Shown here one piece after another: positions 54,181 to 62,521 of a stretch of DNA of 64,000 nt. The notes below the pieces were generated by a model. The model worked only from the letters and a program-made list of their open reading frames with translations, was not told the origin of the DNA and did no database searches. The translations under genes and the position numbers were made by a program. The stretch is from Lachnospiraceae bacterium. GTDB lineage: Bacteria; Bacillota; Clostridia; Lachnospirales; Lachnospiraceae. The stretch's first letter is position 1. Every line of letters begins with the position of its first letter. The stretch is taken from NCBI GenBank assembly GCA_017527205.1, contig JAFXQK010000064.1, positions 1-64,000 of the forward strand, in the 5' to 3' direction.

Positions 54181-54636
54181 ATGATAGAAGCAACAAGCTG
54201 TGGCGGGGTCGTTATTTTTCGCGGAAAGATTCTACTACTGTATAAAAATGTCCGTAACAAGTATGAAGGCTGGGTTTTGCCCAAGGGAACCGTGGAAGCG
54301 GGAGAGGAGTACCCTCAAACCGCACTTCGTGAGGTATTAGAGGAATCAGGTGCCAAGGCTGAGATTATTAAGTATATCGGAAAGAGTGAATATTCCTTCA
54401 CGGTGCCTGAGGACGTGGTTGAGAAGGAAGTCCATTGGTATTTGATGATGGCCGACAGCTATTACAGTAAGCCACAAAAAGAAGAATACTTTATGGATTC
54501 CGGTTTCTATAAGTATCATGAAGCGTATCATTTGCTAAAATTTGCGAACGAAAAGCAAATATTGGAAAAGGCCTATGCTGAGTATCAGGAATTAAAGAAG
54601 AATAATGTGTGGGGTAATCACAGACTTGAAGGTTAA
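54181..54636 (+). CDS. Nudix hydrolase
   Basis: This 151-residue protein has the Nudix box G-TVEAGEEYPQTALREVLEESGA, with all acidic metal-binding residues, after the PKG strand. It resembles Ap4A/diadenosine polyphosphate or MutT-like members; the substrate is not predictable. The ATG at 54181 follows AGGAGG, and the start codon at 54151 is not supported. Its end overlaps the next gene by 32 bases. Confidence 0.92.
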   Translation: MIEATSCGGVVIFRGKILLLYKNVRNKYEGWVLPKGTVEAGEEYPQTALREVLEESGAKAEIIKYIGKSEYSFTVPEDVVEKEVHWYLMMADSYYSKPQKEEYFMDSGFYKYHEAYHLLKFANEKQILEKAYAEYQELKKNNVWGNHRLEG

Positions 54637-54988
54637 GGAATTCTTTCGTGTCAAGAAGAAAAGGGCATTAGAATTCTCTCCGAATTTATATTTTGGAGAG
54701 GGCATGCATCCAGAGGATTTCGAGCAGATCCGCGAAAAAATCTGTAAGACTCCTTTGTTGTCCAACGTAATGCTTTTAGTGCTCCCCGAAAATGATTCCG
54801 ACCAGATCGAGTTTTTTTCTTCAAAATATTTAGCCCAAAATTATTATGCAGAGAAAGAGCATGCCCTGCGAATCGTTGGTATTGCCGCAGATTCCGCGGA
54901 TGCGACCTCTTTGATCATTAAAATCACGGAGGATTGTCTTGCGGTTCGAAAGGATTGTAGGTTAAAGGAGTTTTTGGAATGGCAGTAG
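54605..54988 (+). CDS. Hypothetical protein, coupled to Nudix and DUF2953 genes
   Basis: This 127-residue soluble protein has no family I can name. Visible segments are SPNLYFGEGMHPEDFEQIREKI and an alpha/beta-looking middle (VMLLVLPENDSDQIEFFSS). It overlaps the Nudix gene by 32 bases and the DUF2953 gene by 10 bases, so it belongs to that operon. The ATG at 54605 has only a weak site. A later start cannot be excluded, because AAGGTTAAGGAA lies within the predicted N-terminus. Confidence 0.65.
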   Translation: MCGVITDLKVKEFFRVKKKRALEFSPNLYFGEGMHPEDFEQIREKICKTPLLSNVMLLVLPENDSDQIEFFSSKYLAQNYYAEKEHALRIVGIAADSADATSLIIKITEDCLAVRKDCRLKEFLEWQ

Positions 54989-56025
54989 TGGGATGGATTC
55001 TATTAGGAATAGTGTTGCTGCTGCTTTTCTTGCTTTTAACAATTCTGTTTTTACCAATTTTTTATCGCATCATCATCAAAATGGATGAAACAGGGCCTTC
55101 CGTAAGCATAAAAGTAACCTGGTTTTTCCACTTGATTCGCGTGCTTTTTGATTATCCAAAGCCGAAAAAGCCCATCATAAAAATAGCCTTCTTTACACTT
55201 TCTGAAAAAAAGAAGAAGGATAAAGGCGAAAAACCGGCGGAAACGGGGAAGGATTCTTCCAATTCTGATAATACTGCGACTGAAGTATCCGACGTACCCT
55301 TAAATGAGGAAAATTCATCAAAAAATATTTTGGAAGAAAATGCTTCAACTGATCATAATTCTCCAGAGGACTCCTCCGATGGAAGTGTTGTTGAAGAAGT
55401 AAATGACAAGGCAGACGAAGCCTCTTCGCAAGAATCGTCCAGAAATGAAGAAACGATCTCTGAGGAGGGCAACAAGAAAAAGCAGAAAAAGTCTTTGAAG
55501 GAGACCTTGGAAAAACTGTGGGATGATTTTCAGTACTACAAGGCGCTCTGGGAGGACGGAAGCACTAAACCGTTTGTAAAGGATGCCCTTTCGCGGGTGC
55601 TTCACCTACTTAAGAATCTTTTACCGCGGAAAATCAAGGGCTATGTTTTGTTTGGCGCGGAATCACCTGACATAACAGGGTATGTCTTTGGCGGATATAG
55701 CGTTTTTAAAGCCTTATATCCCAGAAGATTTTTCTTAACTTTAGAGCCAGATTTTGAGCGAAAGGTTTTAGAAGGAGACTTATTAATCAAAGGTCATTTT
55801 TGCGTATTTACCCTTTTGCTAGATGCACTTCGGATTCTTTTCGATAAACGGCTGAAGTTGTTAAGGAAAAAATTAGATGCCAGAAAGCATCCGGAGCAAG
55901 CAGCCGGGGACGATTTTGTTAAGGAAAAGAAGCGAAAAAGGAAACCCGGCTCAGGGAAAAAGCGTAAGGCAAAAGCAAAGCAAAAGGATCAAACCAGGAA
56001 TGGTAACGATCACGGTGACAAGTAA
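54979..56025 (+). CDS. DUF2953 (YtfI-like) membrane-anchored protein
   Basis: This 348-residue protein has one N-terminal membrane helix (GWILLGIVLLLLFLLLTILF), then the short KVTWFFHLIRVLFDY block and the C-terminal GYVLFGAESPDITGYVFGGY block typical of DUF2953. Between them is a long acidic, Ser/Glu-rich low-complexity insert (about 75-170), and the tail is strongly basic. In spore formers this family sits beside gerW (ytfI-ytfJ), as here. The function is unknown; a sporulation role is suggested by the neighbour. Confidence 0.82.
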   Translation: MAVVGWILLGIVLLLLFLLLTILFLPIFYRIIIKMDETGPSVSIKVTWFFHLIRVLFDYPKPKKPIIKIAFFTLSEKKKKDKGEKPAETGKDSSNSDNTATEVSDVPLNEENSSKNILEENASTDHNSPEDSSDGSVVEEVNDKADEASSQESSRNEETISEEGNKKKQKKSLKETLEKLWDDFQYYKALWEDGSTKPFVKDALSRVLHLLKNLLPRKIKGYVLFGAESPDITGYVFGGYSVFKALYPRRFFLTLEPDFERKVLEGDLLIKGHFCVFTLLLDALRILFDKRLKLLRKKLDARKHPEQAAGDDFVKEKKRKRKPGSGKKRKAKAKQKDQTRNGNDHGDK

Positions 56026-56099
56026 CTTATTTTGTTAAAATTATTTGGGTATTAGATAGAAATGAAAACAGTGCCGCAGGGCACGGAACGGAGGATCGT

Positions 56100-56516
56100 A
56101 TGGCAGAAAACAATCAGATTCAGGGCGTGGTAGAATCCTTGCTGAAGGGCATGAATTCCGTTTTGTCCACAAAGACCGTCGTTGGTGAAGCAACCAAAAT
56201 TGGGGATACCATTATCCTTCCCTTGGTGGACGTTACCTTTGGCGTCGGCGCAGGATCTGGAAACAACAATCAGAAGGGGAGCGGTTCCGGTGCGGGCGGT
56301 ATCGGAGGAAAAATGACACCCAGTGCCGTTCTTGTCATTCAAAATGGCAACGTAAAGCTTGTCAACGTAAAGAATCAGGATACGGTAACAAAGGTTCTTG
56401 ACATGGTTCCCGACATGGTGGACAAGTTCCTGGATAAGAAAAAGACAAAGGAGCCTGCAGAAGTGACGGATGAGCAGGCGTTAGATGCTGCATTTCCTGA
56501 GAATAAGGAAGAGTAA
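56100..56516 (+). CDS. gerW: Spore protein GerW (YtfJ family)
   Basis: This 138-residue protein has the YtfJ core: VVESLLKGMNSVLSTKTVVGEA, IILPLVDVTFGVGAG, a Gly/Ser/Asn-rich loop and GGKMTPSAVLVIQNG. GerW is needed for normal spore germination in Bacillus. An acidic tail follows. It is 74 bases downstream of the DUF2953 gene with a GGAGGA site. This is one of the clearest signs that the organism sporulates or descends from spore formers. Confidence 0.92.
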   Translation: MAENNQIQGVVESLLKGMNSVLSTKTVVGEATKIGDTIILPLVDVTFGVGAGSGNNNQKGSGSGAGGIGGKMTPSAVLVIQNGNVKLVNVKNQDTVTKVLDMVPDMVDKFLDKKKTKEPAEVTDEQALDAAFPENKEE

Positions 56517-56526
56517 ACGAATCTTG

Positions 56527-56568
56527 GCGGGAGGCATATAATGGCATAAGAGCCTTGGAGCCTCCCGC
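56527..56568 (+). terminator. Hairpin after gerW (weak terminator or RBS-sequestering stem)
   Basis: GCGGGAGGC (56527-56535) pairs perfectly with GCCTCCCGC (56560-56568) with a 24-nt loop. Only TTTAT follows, so termination may be partial. The next small reading frame starts 3 bases after it. Confidence 0.6.
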
Positions 56569-56571
56569 TTT

Positions 56572-56712
56572 ATGAGAAAAATCGCAGGCATTGGCCTATT
56601 TTGTATGGTTTTAGGAATGTTTTTGACGTTGCTCATCAGGGATCGATTGGCAAGCTTTTTAGTGATGGTTGTCTTGTCCGTGGCAGGCTACTTTTGCATT
56701 TCTGATCGATAA
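56572..56712 (+). CDS. Small hydrophobic membrane protein, 46 residues
   Basis: The reading frame encodes a 46-residue peptide with two hydrophobic stretches (IAGIGLFCMVLGMFLTLLI and ASFLVMVVLSVAGYFCI) separated by RDRL, consistent with a tiny two-helix membrane protein. The ribosome binding site is unclear (TTGGAG about 13 bases upstream, within the hairpin loop and stem). No known family is assigned. It may be cotranscribed with gerW by read-through. Confidence 0.5.
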   Translation: MRKIAGIGLFCMVLGMFLTLLIRDRLASFLVMVVLSVAGYFCISDR

Positions 56713-56726
56713 CCAAAAAAACGCAT

Positions 56727-56766
56727 AAAAAAGCGGGCAGGAGAGGTCTCCAACCCGTTTCTTTTT
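56727..56766. terminator. Bidirectional terminator between the small membrane gene and rpmB
   Basis: GCGGGCAGGAGA (56733-56744) pairs with TCTCCAACCCGT (56747-56758) with two internal mismatches. T-rich tracts occur on both strands (TTTCTTTTTG on plus; CTTTTTTATG on minus). Confidence 0.78.
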
Positions 56767-56789
56767 GTTCGTTTAGAATATCATTTTGA

Positions 56790-56975
56790 TTAAGCTCTCT
56801 CAACAGCACCGGAACGTAAGCAACGGGTGCAAACGTGAAGCTTCTTAGCGCCGCCGTTAACCTTACACTTAACACTCTTAATGTTAGAATTCCAAATCGC
56901 GTTGCTTCTTCTATGAGAGTGGCTCACGTTATTACCAAAATGTACTCCCTTGCCACAAATATCACACTTAGCCAT
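56790..56975 (-). CDS. rpmB: 50S ribosomal protein L28
   Basis: L28 is a 61-residue ribosomal protein. It begins AKCDICGKGVHFGNNVSHSHRR and has a second CxxC (CTRCLRSG), so this is the zinc-binding form. The ATG at 56975 has GGGAGGTG just upstream; an extension to 56999 would cover that site. It is divergent from the Asp23-like/fakA operon, a conserved Firmicutes arrangement. Confidence 0.97.
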   Translation of the reverse strand: MAKCDICGKGVHFGNNVSHSHRRSNAIWNSNIKSVKCKVNGGAKKLHVCTRCLRSGAVERA

Positions 56976-57190
56976 AATGACACCTCCCGTCTTAAGCAAT
57001 CTATCGCCGCGAATTTTTCACAACATTGTTATAATAACAGAAACCTTACAGAAAAGCAAGTAAAAAAATTCTTTTTTTGAAAAAAACAATAATTTTCCAT
57101 TTTGAACTTTATTTTTTAATGAAAAGACGTTATAGTGTTATAGATAGTGCGTGCTCGTACTAAATGGAAACAGAAAGGTATGGTGTGACA

Positions 57191-57553
57191 ATGAAGGGAT
57201 CTTCAATCGATACGCATATGGGTAGTATTTCCATAAACAATGAAGTGATCGCGCAATATGCAGGAAGCGTTGCCGTTGAATGCTTTGGCATTGTTGGCAT
57301 GACCGTTGCAAACGTAAGGGATGGCCTTGCCAGAATTCTAAAGCCCGACAATCTGAGCAGAGGCATCAACGTGACCGTGGGCGCTAATCATAAACTGATT
57401 CTGGACTTCCACGTGATTGTTGCGTATGGCGTCAGCATTATCGCCGTATCCGACAATCTGATCGGTAACGTAAAATATAAGGTAGAAGAGTTTACCGGAT
57501 TAGAGGTTGAGAAAATTAACATCTACGTCGAAGGCGTTAGGGTGATTGATTAA
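57191..57553 (+). CDS. Asp23/Gls24 family envelope stress protein
   Basis: This 120-residue protein has the Asp23 (DUF322) pattern: GSISINNEVIAQYAGSVAVECFGIVGMT, and a C-terminal KVEEFTGLEVEKINIYVEGVRV. It corresponds to YloU, which lies before the fatty acid kinase gene in many Firmicutes. The biochemical role is unsettled. The ATG at 57191 best matches the family, although its ribosome binding site is weak; an in-frame ATG at 57164 is an alternative. Confidence 0.9.
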   Translation: MKGSSIDTHMGSISINNEVIAQYAGSVAVECFGIVGMTVANVRDGLARILKPDNLSRGINVTVGANHKLILDFHVIVAYGVSIIAVSDNLIGNVKYKVEEFTGLEVEKINIYVEGVRVID

Positions 57554-57566
57554 GGAGGATTTTGTT

Positions 57567-59240
57567 GTGTCTTACCAAGAGATCGATGCAAAAATGCTTT
57601 CCAAGATGTTTTTAGCCGGTGCAAAGAATCTTGAGAGCAAAAAGGAATACATTAATGAGTTGAACGTATTTCCCGTTCCTGACGGAGATACGGGTACCAA
57701 CATGACCATGACCATTTTATCTGCGGCAAAGGAAGTGACCGCATTGGGAGAAAATCCTTCCATGGAGGATCTCTGTAAAGCAATTTCCAGCGGTTCCCTT
57801 CGCGGTGCCAGAGGAAATTCCGGAGTTATTTTATCGCAGCTGTTCCGCGGATTGACAAAGGTAATTAAGCCGTATCATTCCTTAAACGTTGCCGTGATCA
57901 GCGAAAGCTGTGAAAAGGCCGTAGAAACTGCTTATAAGGCAGTCATGAAGCCCAAGGAAGGGACCATTTTAACCGTTGCCAAGGGTATCTCCGATAAGGC
58001 AAAGGAACTGGCAAGCGAAGGCGTTACGGATCTGGAAGTATTTATGGAAAAGGTGCTGGAGCATGGAAAGTACGTGCTGAGCCAGACCCCCGAGCTTCTT
58101 CCCGTATTAAAGCAAGCCGGAGTAGTTGATTCTGGCGGTCAGGGCCTGATTGAAGTCATCTCCGGTGCATATGACGCACTACTTGGCAAGGAGATTGATT
58201 ATTCCTCCTTGGAGCAGGAATCAGATGCAGGCCAAAAGCCTGTCGCAGAGGCTCCTGAAGAGGCCGAAATCAAGTTCGGTTATTGTACGGAATTTTTGAT
58301 TTTGTTAAATAAAAACTTTAACATTAAGACTGAGATGGATTTTAAGGCTTACTTGGAGTCTATCGGTGATTCCATCGTTTGCGTATGCGACGGAGAAACC
58401 GTAAAGATCCACGTACATACCAATGATCCTGGTCTCGCCTTGCAGAAGGGCTTAAAGTTTGGTCAGCTTTCAAACATCAAAATTGACAACATGCGTCTTG
58501 AGCATGAGGAAAGAGTTCAGAAGGCTGCAGAAAAATCCGTAGAAAAGCCTATCGAAAAGGAGGAGCCTAAGCAGCCTCCCAAGAAGGTCGGCTTTATTGC
58601 GATCTCCGCAGGCGATGGCTTAAGCGAAATCTTTAAGAGTATTGGCGTTGATTATGTCATTGAGGGTGGTCAGACCATGAATCCCAGTACGGCTGACATT
58701 TTAGATGCCGTTGATCGCGTCAATGCGGAAAATGTCTTTATTTTACCGAATAATAAGAACATTATTCTTGCGGCAAGACAAGCTGCAGAGCTGATGACGG
58801 ATAAGAATCTTCTTGTCATTCCGACCAAGACGATTCCTCAGGGCATTACGGCAGTGATCAATTACATGGATGGTTCTTCCGTTGACGAAAACGAAGAGGT
58901 GATGATCAGTGAAATTGCGAAGGTAAAGACTGGTCAGGTTACCTATGCCGTAAGGGATACCGTCATTGATGACAAGGAAATCAAGAAGGATGACTACATG
59001 GGCGTTGGCGACAACGGAATCCTTGCGAACGGAAAGGATCTCACGGAAGTAGTTTTGGAAACCGTTGCAGCCATGGCAGATGAGGATTCCGAGCTGATCA
59101 GCGTATATTATGGCAGCGACGTCTCTGAGGAGGATGCTGAGGCCATCCGCGAAAGAATTGCTGACGCATGGCCAAATCTCGACGTGGAGCTTCAAAATGG
59201 CGGTCAGCCGATCTATTATTATTTGGTTTCCGTTGAATAA
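57567..59240 (+). CDS. fakA: Fatty acid kinase catalytic subunit FakA (DAK2 domain)
   Basis: FakA phosphorylates fatty acids held by a FakB/DegV carrier, feeding exogenous acids into phospholipids. The N-terminal DAK2 domain carries NVFPVPDGDTGTNMTMT (nucleotide/Mg site) and GARGNSGVILSQLFRG. The middle and C-terminal regions (FCTEF-type and HVHTNDPG, then a DegV-like fold) match the YloV family. It is 557 residues. The GTG at 57567 has AAGGAGG 8 bases upstream. A DegV gene about 2 kb downstream is a possible FakB partner. Confidence 0.93.
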   Translation: MSYQEIDAKMLSKMFLAGAKNLESKKEYINELNVFPVPDGDTGTNMTMTILSAAKEVTALGENPSMEDLCKAISSGSLRGARGNSGVILSQLFRGLTKVIKPYHSLNVAVISESCEKAVETAYKAVMKPKEGTILTVAKGISDKAKELASEGVTDLEVFMEKVLEHGKYVLSQTPELLPVLKQAGVVDSGGQGLIEVISGAYDALLGKEIDYSSLEQESDAGQKPVAEAPEEAEIKFGYCTEFLILLNKNFNIKTEMDFKAYLESIGDSIVCVCDGETVKIHVHTNDPGLALQKGLKFGQLSNIKIDNMRLEHEERVQKAAEKSVEKPIEKEEPKQPPKKVGFIAISAGDGLSEIFKSIGVDYVIEGGQTMNPSTADILDAVDRVNAENVFILPNNKNIILAARQAAELMTDKNLLVIPTKTIPQGITAVINYMDGSSVDENEEVMISEIAKVKTGQVTYAVRDTVIDDKEIKKDDYMGVGDNGILANGKDLTEVVLETVAAMADEDSELISVYYGSDVSEEDAEAIRERIADAWPNLDVELQNGGQPIYYYLVSVE

Positions 59241-59265
59241 ATAGGTTAGAACTTGTTGTAGAGTA

Positions 59266-59305
59266 AGGGGCGATTTTGCAGGATGCAGGAGCGCCCCTGT
59301 TTTTG
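59266..59305 (+). terminator. Terminator after fakA
   Basis: AGGGGCG (59266-59272) pairs with CGCCCCT (59292-59298), followed by GTTTTTG. It lies upstream of the chosen recG start and argues against a longer recG. Confidence 0.7.
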
Positions 59306-59323
59306 AATAAGTGGGGTGATGGC

Positions 59324-61384
59324 TTGATTCAGTCAGATTCTTCTTTGCTGCAAGTCAAGGGAATTGGGGAAAAGAGTTACAAATTGTATCAAAAGCTAGG
59401 GCTCTATACGGTCGGAGATCTTCTTCGTTATTATCCAAAGGGGTATGAGCGTTTTGATGCGCCAAAAAAAATGCAGGAGCTCGTCAGCGGGGAGACCTGC
59501 GCCGTCCAAGGCAGAGTTTTAAATGTTCCTTCCATGCGAAAAACGAATCATCTGACCATTCTTACCGTCAATATCAAGGATGATACCGGGTCTATGGCGC
59601 TCGTTTTTTTTAACATGCCTTTTTTGACAAAGCTTCTAAAGCCTGGCATGATTTACGTATTTCGCGGTCTTATTCAGACAAGGGGGCCTGCCTTTCTCAT
59701 GGAGCAACCGAAGTTTTATTCTCCGGAGGAGTATCAAAAATTATCAGGAATCCTTATGCCGAAGTATTCCCTGACAAAAGGTCTCACAAATCAGGCGATT
59801 CAGAAGGCCGTAAAATCCGTTTGGAAGGATTATGCTTTTGAGGAGGAGTATCTGCCAAAAGAAATTCTCCAAAGAGCCGGCATACCGGAAGCAGAACCTG
59901 CGCTTTACGAAATTCATTTTCCGCAGGAAGAGGAATCTGCCATCTTTGCGCGAAGACGATTGGTTTTTGATGAGTTCTTTTCCTTTTTATTTCAGCTTCG
60001 CAAAAATAAGGATCAATTTTCCGAGATTCCAAACGAGTGCCCGATGATCGAAACCGCAGATACGGTTCGCTATGTTGATGCCTTACCATTTCGTCTGACC
60101 AAGGGGCAAAAACAGGTTTGGCAGGAAATTCGCGAGGATTTAGAGGGCCCGTTGTGTATGAATCGTCTTGTCCAGGGAGACGTGGGTTCCGGCAAGACCA
60201 TTGTCGCCTTTTTAGCACTTCTCATGGCGGCAGCAAATGGATATCAGGGTGCCCTTATGGCACCGACCGAGGTTTTGGCCGTTCAGCACTATGAATCCGT
60301 CCTGAAGGATATTAAAAACTACCATCTTTGTTTCAAACCAGTATTGTTGGTAGGTTCCATGACGGCTAAGGAAAAGAAGACAGCTTATGAGCAGATTGCC
60401 TCTGGTGAAGCCAATCTTGTCATTGGCACGCATGCGTTAATCCAAGAAAAGGTGGTTTATCATAAGCTGGGGCTTGTCGTAACGGATGAACAACACCGCT
60501 TTGGCGTAAGACAAAGGGAAACGCTTGCGGAAAAGGGCTTGCAGCCCCACGTCCTCGTGATGAGTGCAACTCCGATTCCGAGGACGCTTGCCATCATTTT
60601 ATATGGTGATCTCAAAATTTCCGTGATACGCGAGCTTCCCGTCGGGAGACTTCCGATCAAAAACTGCGTCGTCAATACTTCCTTTCGGCCAAAGGCATAC
60701 AAGTTTATTGCAGATCAGGTTGCCACCGGACGTCAGGCGTACGTCATTTGTCCGCAGGTGGAAGAGGGAGAGCTGGATGATACGGAAAACGTCATTGACT
60801 ATGCAGAAAAGCTGCGAAATGCGCTGCCGCCCGGTATCGTTGTTGCATATCTTCACGGAAAAATGAAGCCTGCGGATAAAAACCGGATCATGGAGGATTT
60901 CGCAGCCAAAAACATTGACGTGCTTGTATCTACGACCGTCATTGAAGTAGGCATTAACGTGCCGAATGCCACGGTCATGATGGTTGAAAACGCGGAACGA
61001 TTTGGACTGGCACAGCTCCATCAGCTCAGGGGCCGTGTCGGCAGGGGAGAGGCACAGAGCTATTGTATCTTTATCAGCACGAACGATTCCAAGGATACCA
61101 TGAAAAGGCTTCAGATCCTCAATACCAGCAATGATGGTTTCTACATCGCCTCAGAGGACCTAAAGCTTCGTGGCCCCGGTGATTTGTTCGGCATCCGTCA
61201 GAGTGGTGAGTTCGCCTTTCGAATCGGAGACGTCTTTACCGATGCGGAGCTCTTAACCTTGACAAGTGAAATCGTTGACGAACTTTTGAAAAAGGATCCT
61301 ACGCTGTCACTTCCTGAGCATCGTCCCCTTTTGGAACACTTTGCGAGGGAAAACGCAAATGCAGTTGACTTTAGAAGCATTTGA
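59324..61384 (+). CDS. recG: ATP-dependent DNA helicase RecG
   Basis: RecG regresses stalled forks and processes branched DNA. The N-terminal wedge/OB domain (KGIGEKSYKLYQKLGLYTVGDLL; TILTVNIKDDTGSMALVFFN) precedes helicase motifs: Walker A GDVGSGKT, the RecG-type DEQHRFG box, SATPIPRT, and VSTTVIEVGINVPNA to QLRGRVGRG. It is 686 residues from the TTG at 59324, which follows GGGGTGAT; an in-frame codon at 59276 falls inside the terminator hairpin. Confidence 0.95.
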   Translation: MIQSDSSLLQVKGIGEKSYKLYQKLGLYTVGDLLRYYPKGYERFDAPKKMQELVSGETCAVQGRVLNVPSMRKTNHLTILTVNIKDDTGSMALVFFNMPFLTKLLKPGMIYVFRGLIQTRGPAFLMEQPKFYSPEEYQKLSGILMPKYSLTKGLTNQAIQKAVKSVWKDYAFEEEYLPKEILQRAGIPEAEPALYEIHFPQEEESAIFARRRLVFDEFFSFLFQLRKNKDQFSEIPNECPMIETADTVRYVDALPFRLTKGQKQVWQEIREDLEGPLCMNRLVQGDVGSGKTIVAFLALLMAAANGYQGALMAPTEVLAVQHYESVLKDIKNYHLCFKPVLLVGSMTAKEKKTAYEQIASGEANLVIGTHALIQEKVVYHKLGLVVTDEQHRFGVRQRETLAEKGLQPHVLVMSATPIPRTLAIILYGDLKISVIRELPVGRLPIKNCVVNTSFRPKAYKFIADQVATGRQAYVICPQVEEGELDDTENVIDYAEKLRNALPPGIVVAYLHGKMKPADKNRIMEDFAAKNIDVLVSTTVIEVGINVPNATVMMVENAERFGLAQLHQLRGRVGRGEAQSYCIFISTNDSKDTMKRLQILNTSNDGFYIASEDLKLRGPGDLFGIRQSGEFAFRIGDVFTDAELLTLTSEIVDELLKKDPTLSLPEHRPLLEHFARENANAVDFRSI

Positions 61385-61429
61385 GTGTAACATGGAAACT
61401 ATACTGTAGATGGAAAGGCATAAAACCAT

Positions 61430-62302
61430 ATGAGCAAAATAGCAATTGTCACTGACAGCAACAGCGGCATTACGCAAAAGGAAGCGAAGGAGCTTGGCAT
61501 TTACGTACTTCCCATGCCCTTCATGATTGGCAACGAGCTTTACTATGAGGATATTAACCTGACACAGGAGCAGTTCTACGAAAAGCTTCTGGGTGGTGAA
61601 AATATATCGACTAGTCAGCCTTCCCCAGAGGAGGTTTGTAAGCTTTGGGATTCCCTTTTGAAGGAATATGATGAAATTGTCCACATTCCAATGAGCAGCG
61701 GATTGTCTGGTTCCTGTCAGAGTGCACTGATGCTGGCACAGGATTATGATGGCAGAGTTCAAGTCGTGGACAACCAGAGAATATCCGTAACGCAGAGAAG
61801 ATCCTGCCAGGATGCCCTGGAGCTTGCCGCAAGCGGCTTGGATGCCAAGGCCATCAAGGATTTTTTGGTAAAAGATAAATTTAACAGCAGTATTTACATT
61901 ATGCTGGATACGCTGCAATATCTGAAAAAGGGCGGTAGAATTACGCCTGCGGCGGCAGCCATCGGTACCCTCCTAAAGCTCAAGCCCGTGCTTCAAATTC
62001 AGGGCGAGAAGCTGGATGCGTTTTCCAAGGCCAGAACAACTTCTCAAGGTAAGGCCGTCATGATCGGAGCAATCAAAAACGACGTTGAAACCCGTTTTGG
62101 AGGCATTTTACCCGCGCCAGGCGGTGTATGGCTCCAGATTGCGCACACGCATAACGAAGAGGCTGCCCTTGCTTTGAAGGAAGAGCTTTTGGAAGTCTTC
62201 CCTGGATACGACATTTATATTGCGCCCCTGTCCCTAAGCGTATCCTGCCATATCGGACCAGGATCCCTTGCCATAGCTTGCTGCAAAAAGATTTCCTACT
62301 AA
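61430..62302 (+). CDS. DegV family protein (fatty acid-binding, FakB-like)
   Basis: This 290-residue protein begins KIAIVTDSNSGITQKEAKELGIYVLPMPF, the DegV opening, and has ISTSQPSPEE, PMSSGLSGSCQSA, and LQYLKKGGRI, whose residues contact the bound fatty acid in FakB proteins. It is a carrier that presents fatty acid to FakA. It lies 45 bases after recG. The presence of fakA about 2 kb upstream supports this role. Confidence 0.92.
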   Translation: MSKIAIVTDSNSGITQKEAKELGIYVLPMPFMIGNELYYEDINLTQEQFYEKLLGGENISTSQPSPEEVCKLWDSLLKEYDEIVHIPMSSGLSGSCQSALMLAQDYDGRVQVVDNQRISVTQRRSCQDALELAASGLDAKAIKDFLVKDKFNSSIYIMLDTLQYLKKGGRITPAAAAIGTLLKLKPVLQIQGEKLDAFSKARTTSQGKAVMIGAIKNDVETRFGGILPAPGGVWLQIAHTHNEEAALALKEELLEVFPGYDIYIAPLSLSVSCHIGPGSLAIACCKKISY

Positions 62303-62347
62303 AACTTAGTCAAAAAACCATATGAAACAAAGACCAGAATATGGAAT

Positions 62348-62397
62348 GCGCCCATCAGAAAATGAGATTTTTAAGTCATTTTTTGACAGGCGCTTTT
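62348..62397 (+). terminator. Terminator after degV
   Basis: The arm GCGCCCATCAGAAAATGA (62348-62365) pairs with TCATTTTTTGACAGGCGC (to 62393) with few mismatches, then TTTTT. Confidence 0.8.
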
Positions 62398-62454
62398 TCT
62401 TATGTCAAAGCTTCATAAATATCTTGAAAAATGGAAGATTTTGTACTTTTCCCT

Positions 62455-62483
62455 TTGCAAAACCACAACATCTATGATAAAAT
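62455..62483 (+). promoter_or_regulatory. Promoter of the topoisomerase B-subunit gene
   Basis: TTGCAA (62455-62460), a 17-base spacer, TAAAAT (62478-62483), 39 bases before the start codon. Confidence 0.7.
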
Positions 62484-62521
62484 AGTACTATCTTTGGTGT
62501 ATTAGGAGGAATGGCATTACC

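Noticed and set aside
59276..59323. Longer recG N-terminus starting at 59276
   Set aside because: This stretch contains a hairpin plus T-run terminating fakA; the TTG at 59324 has a GGGGTGAT site.
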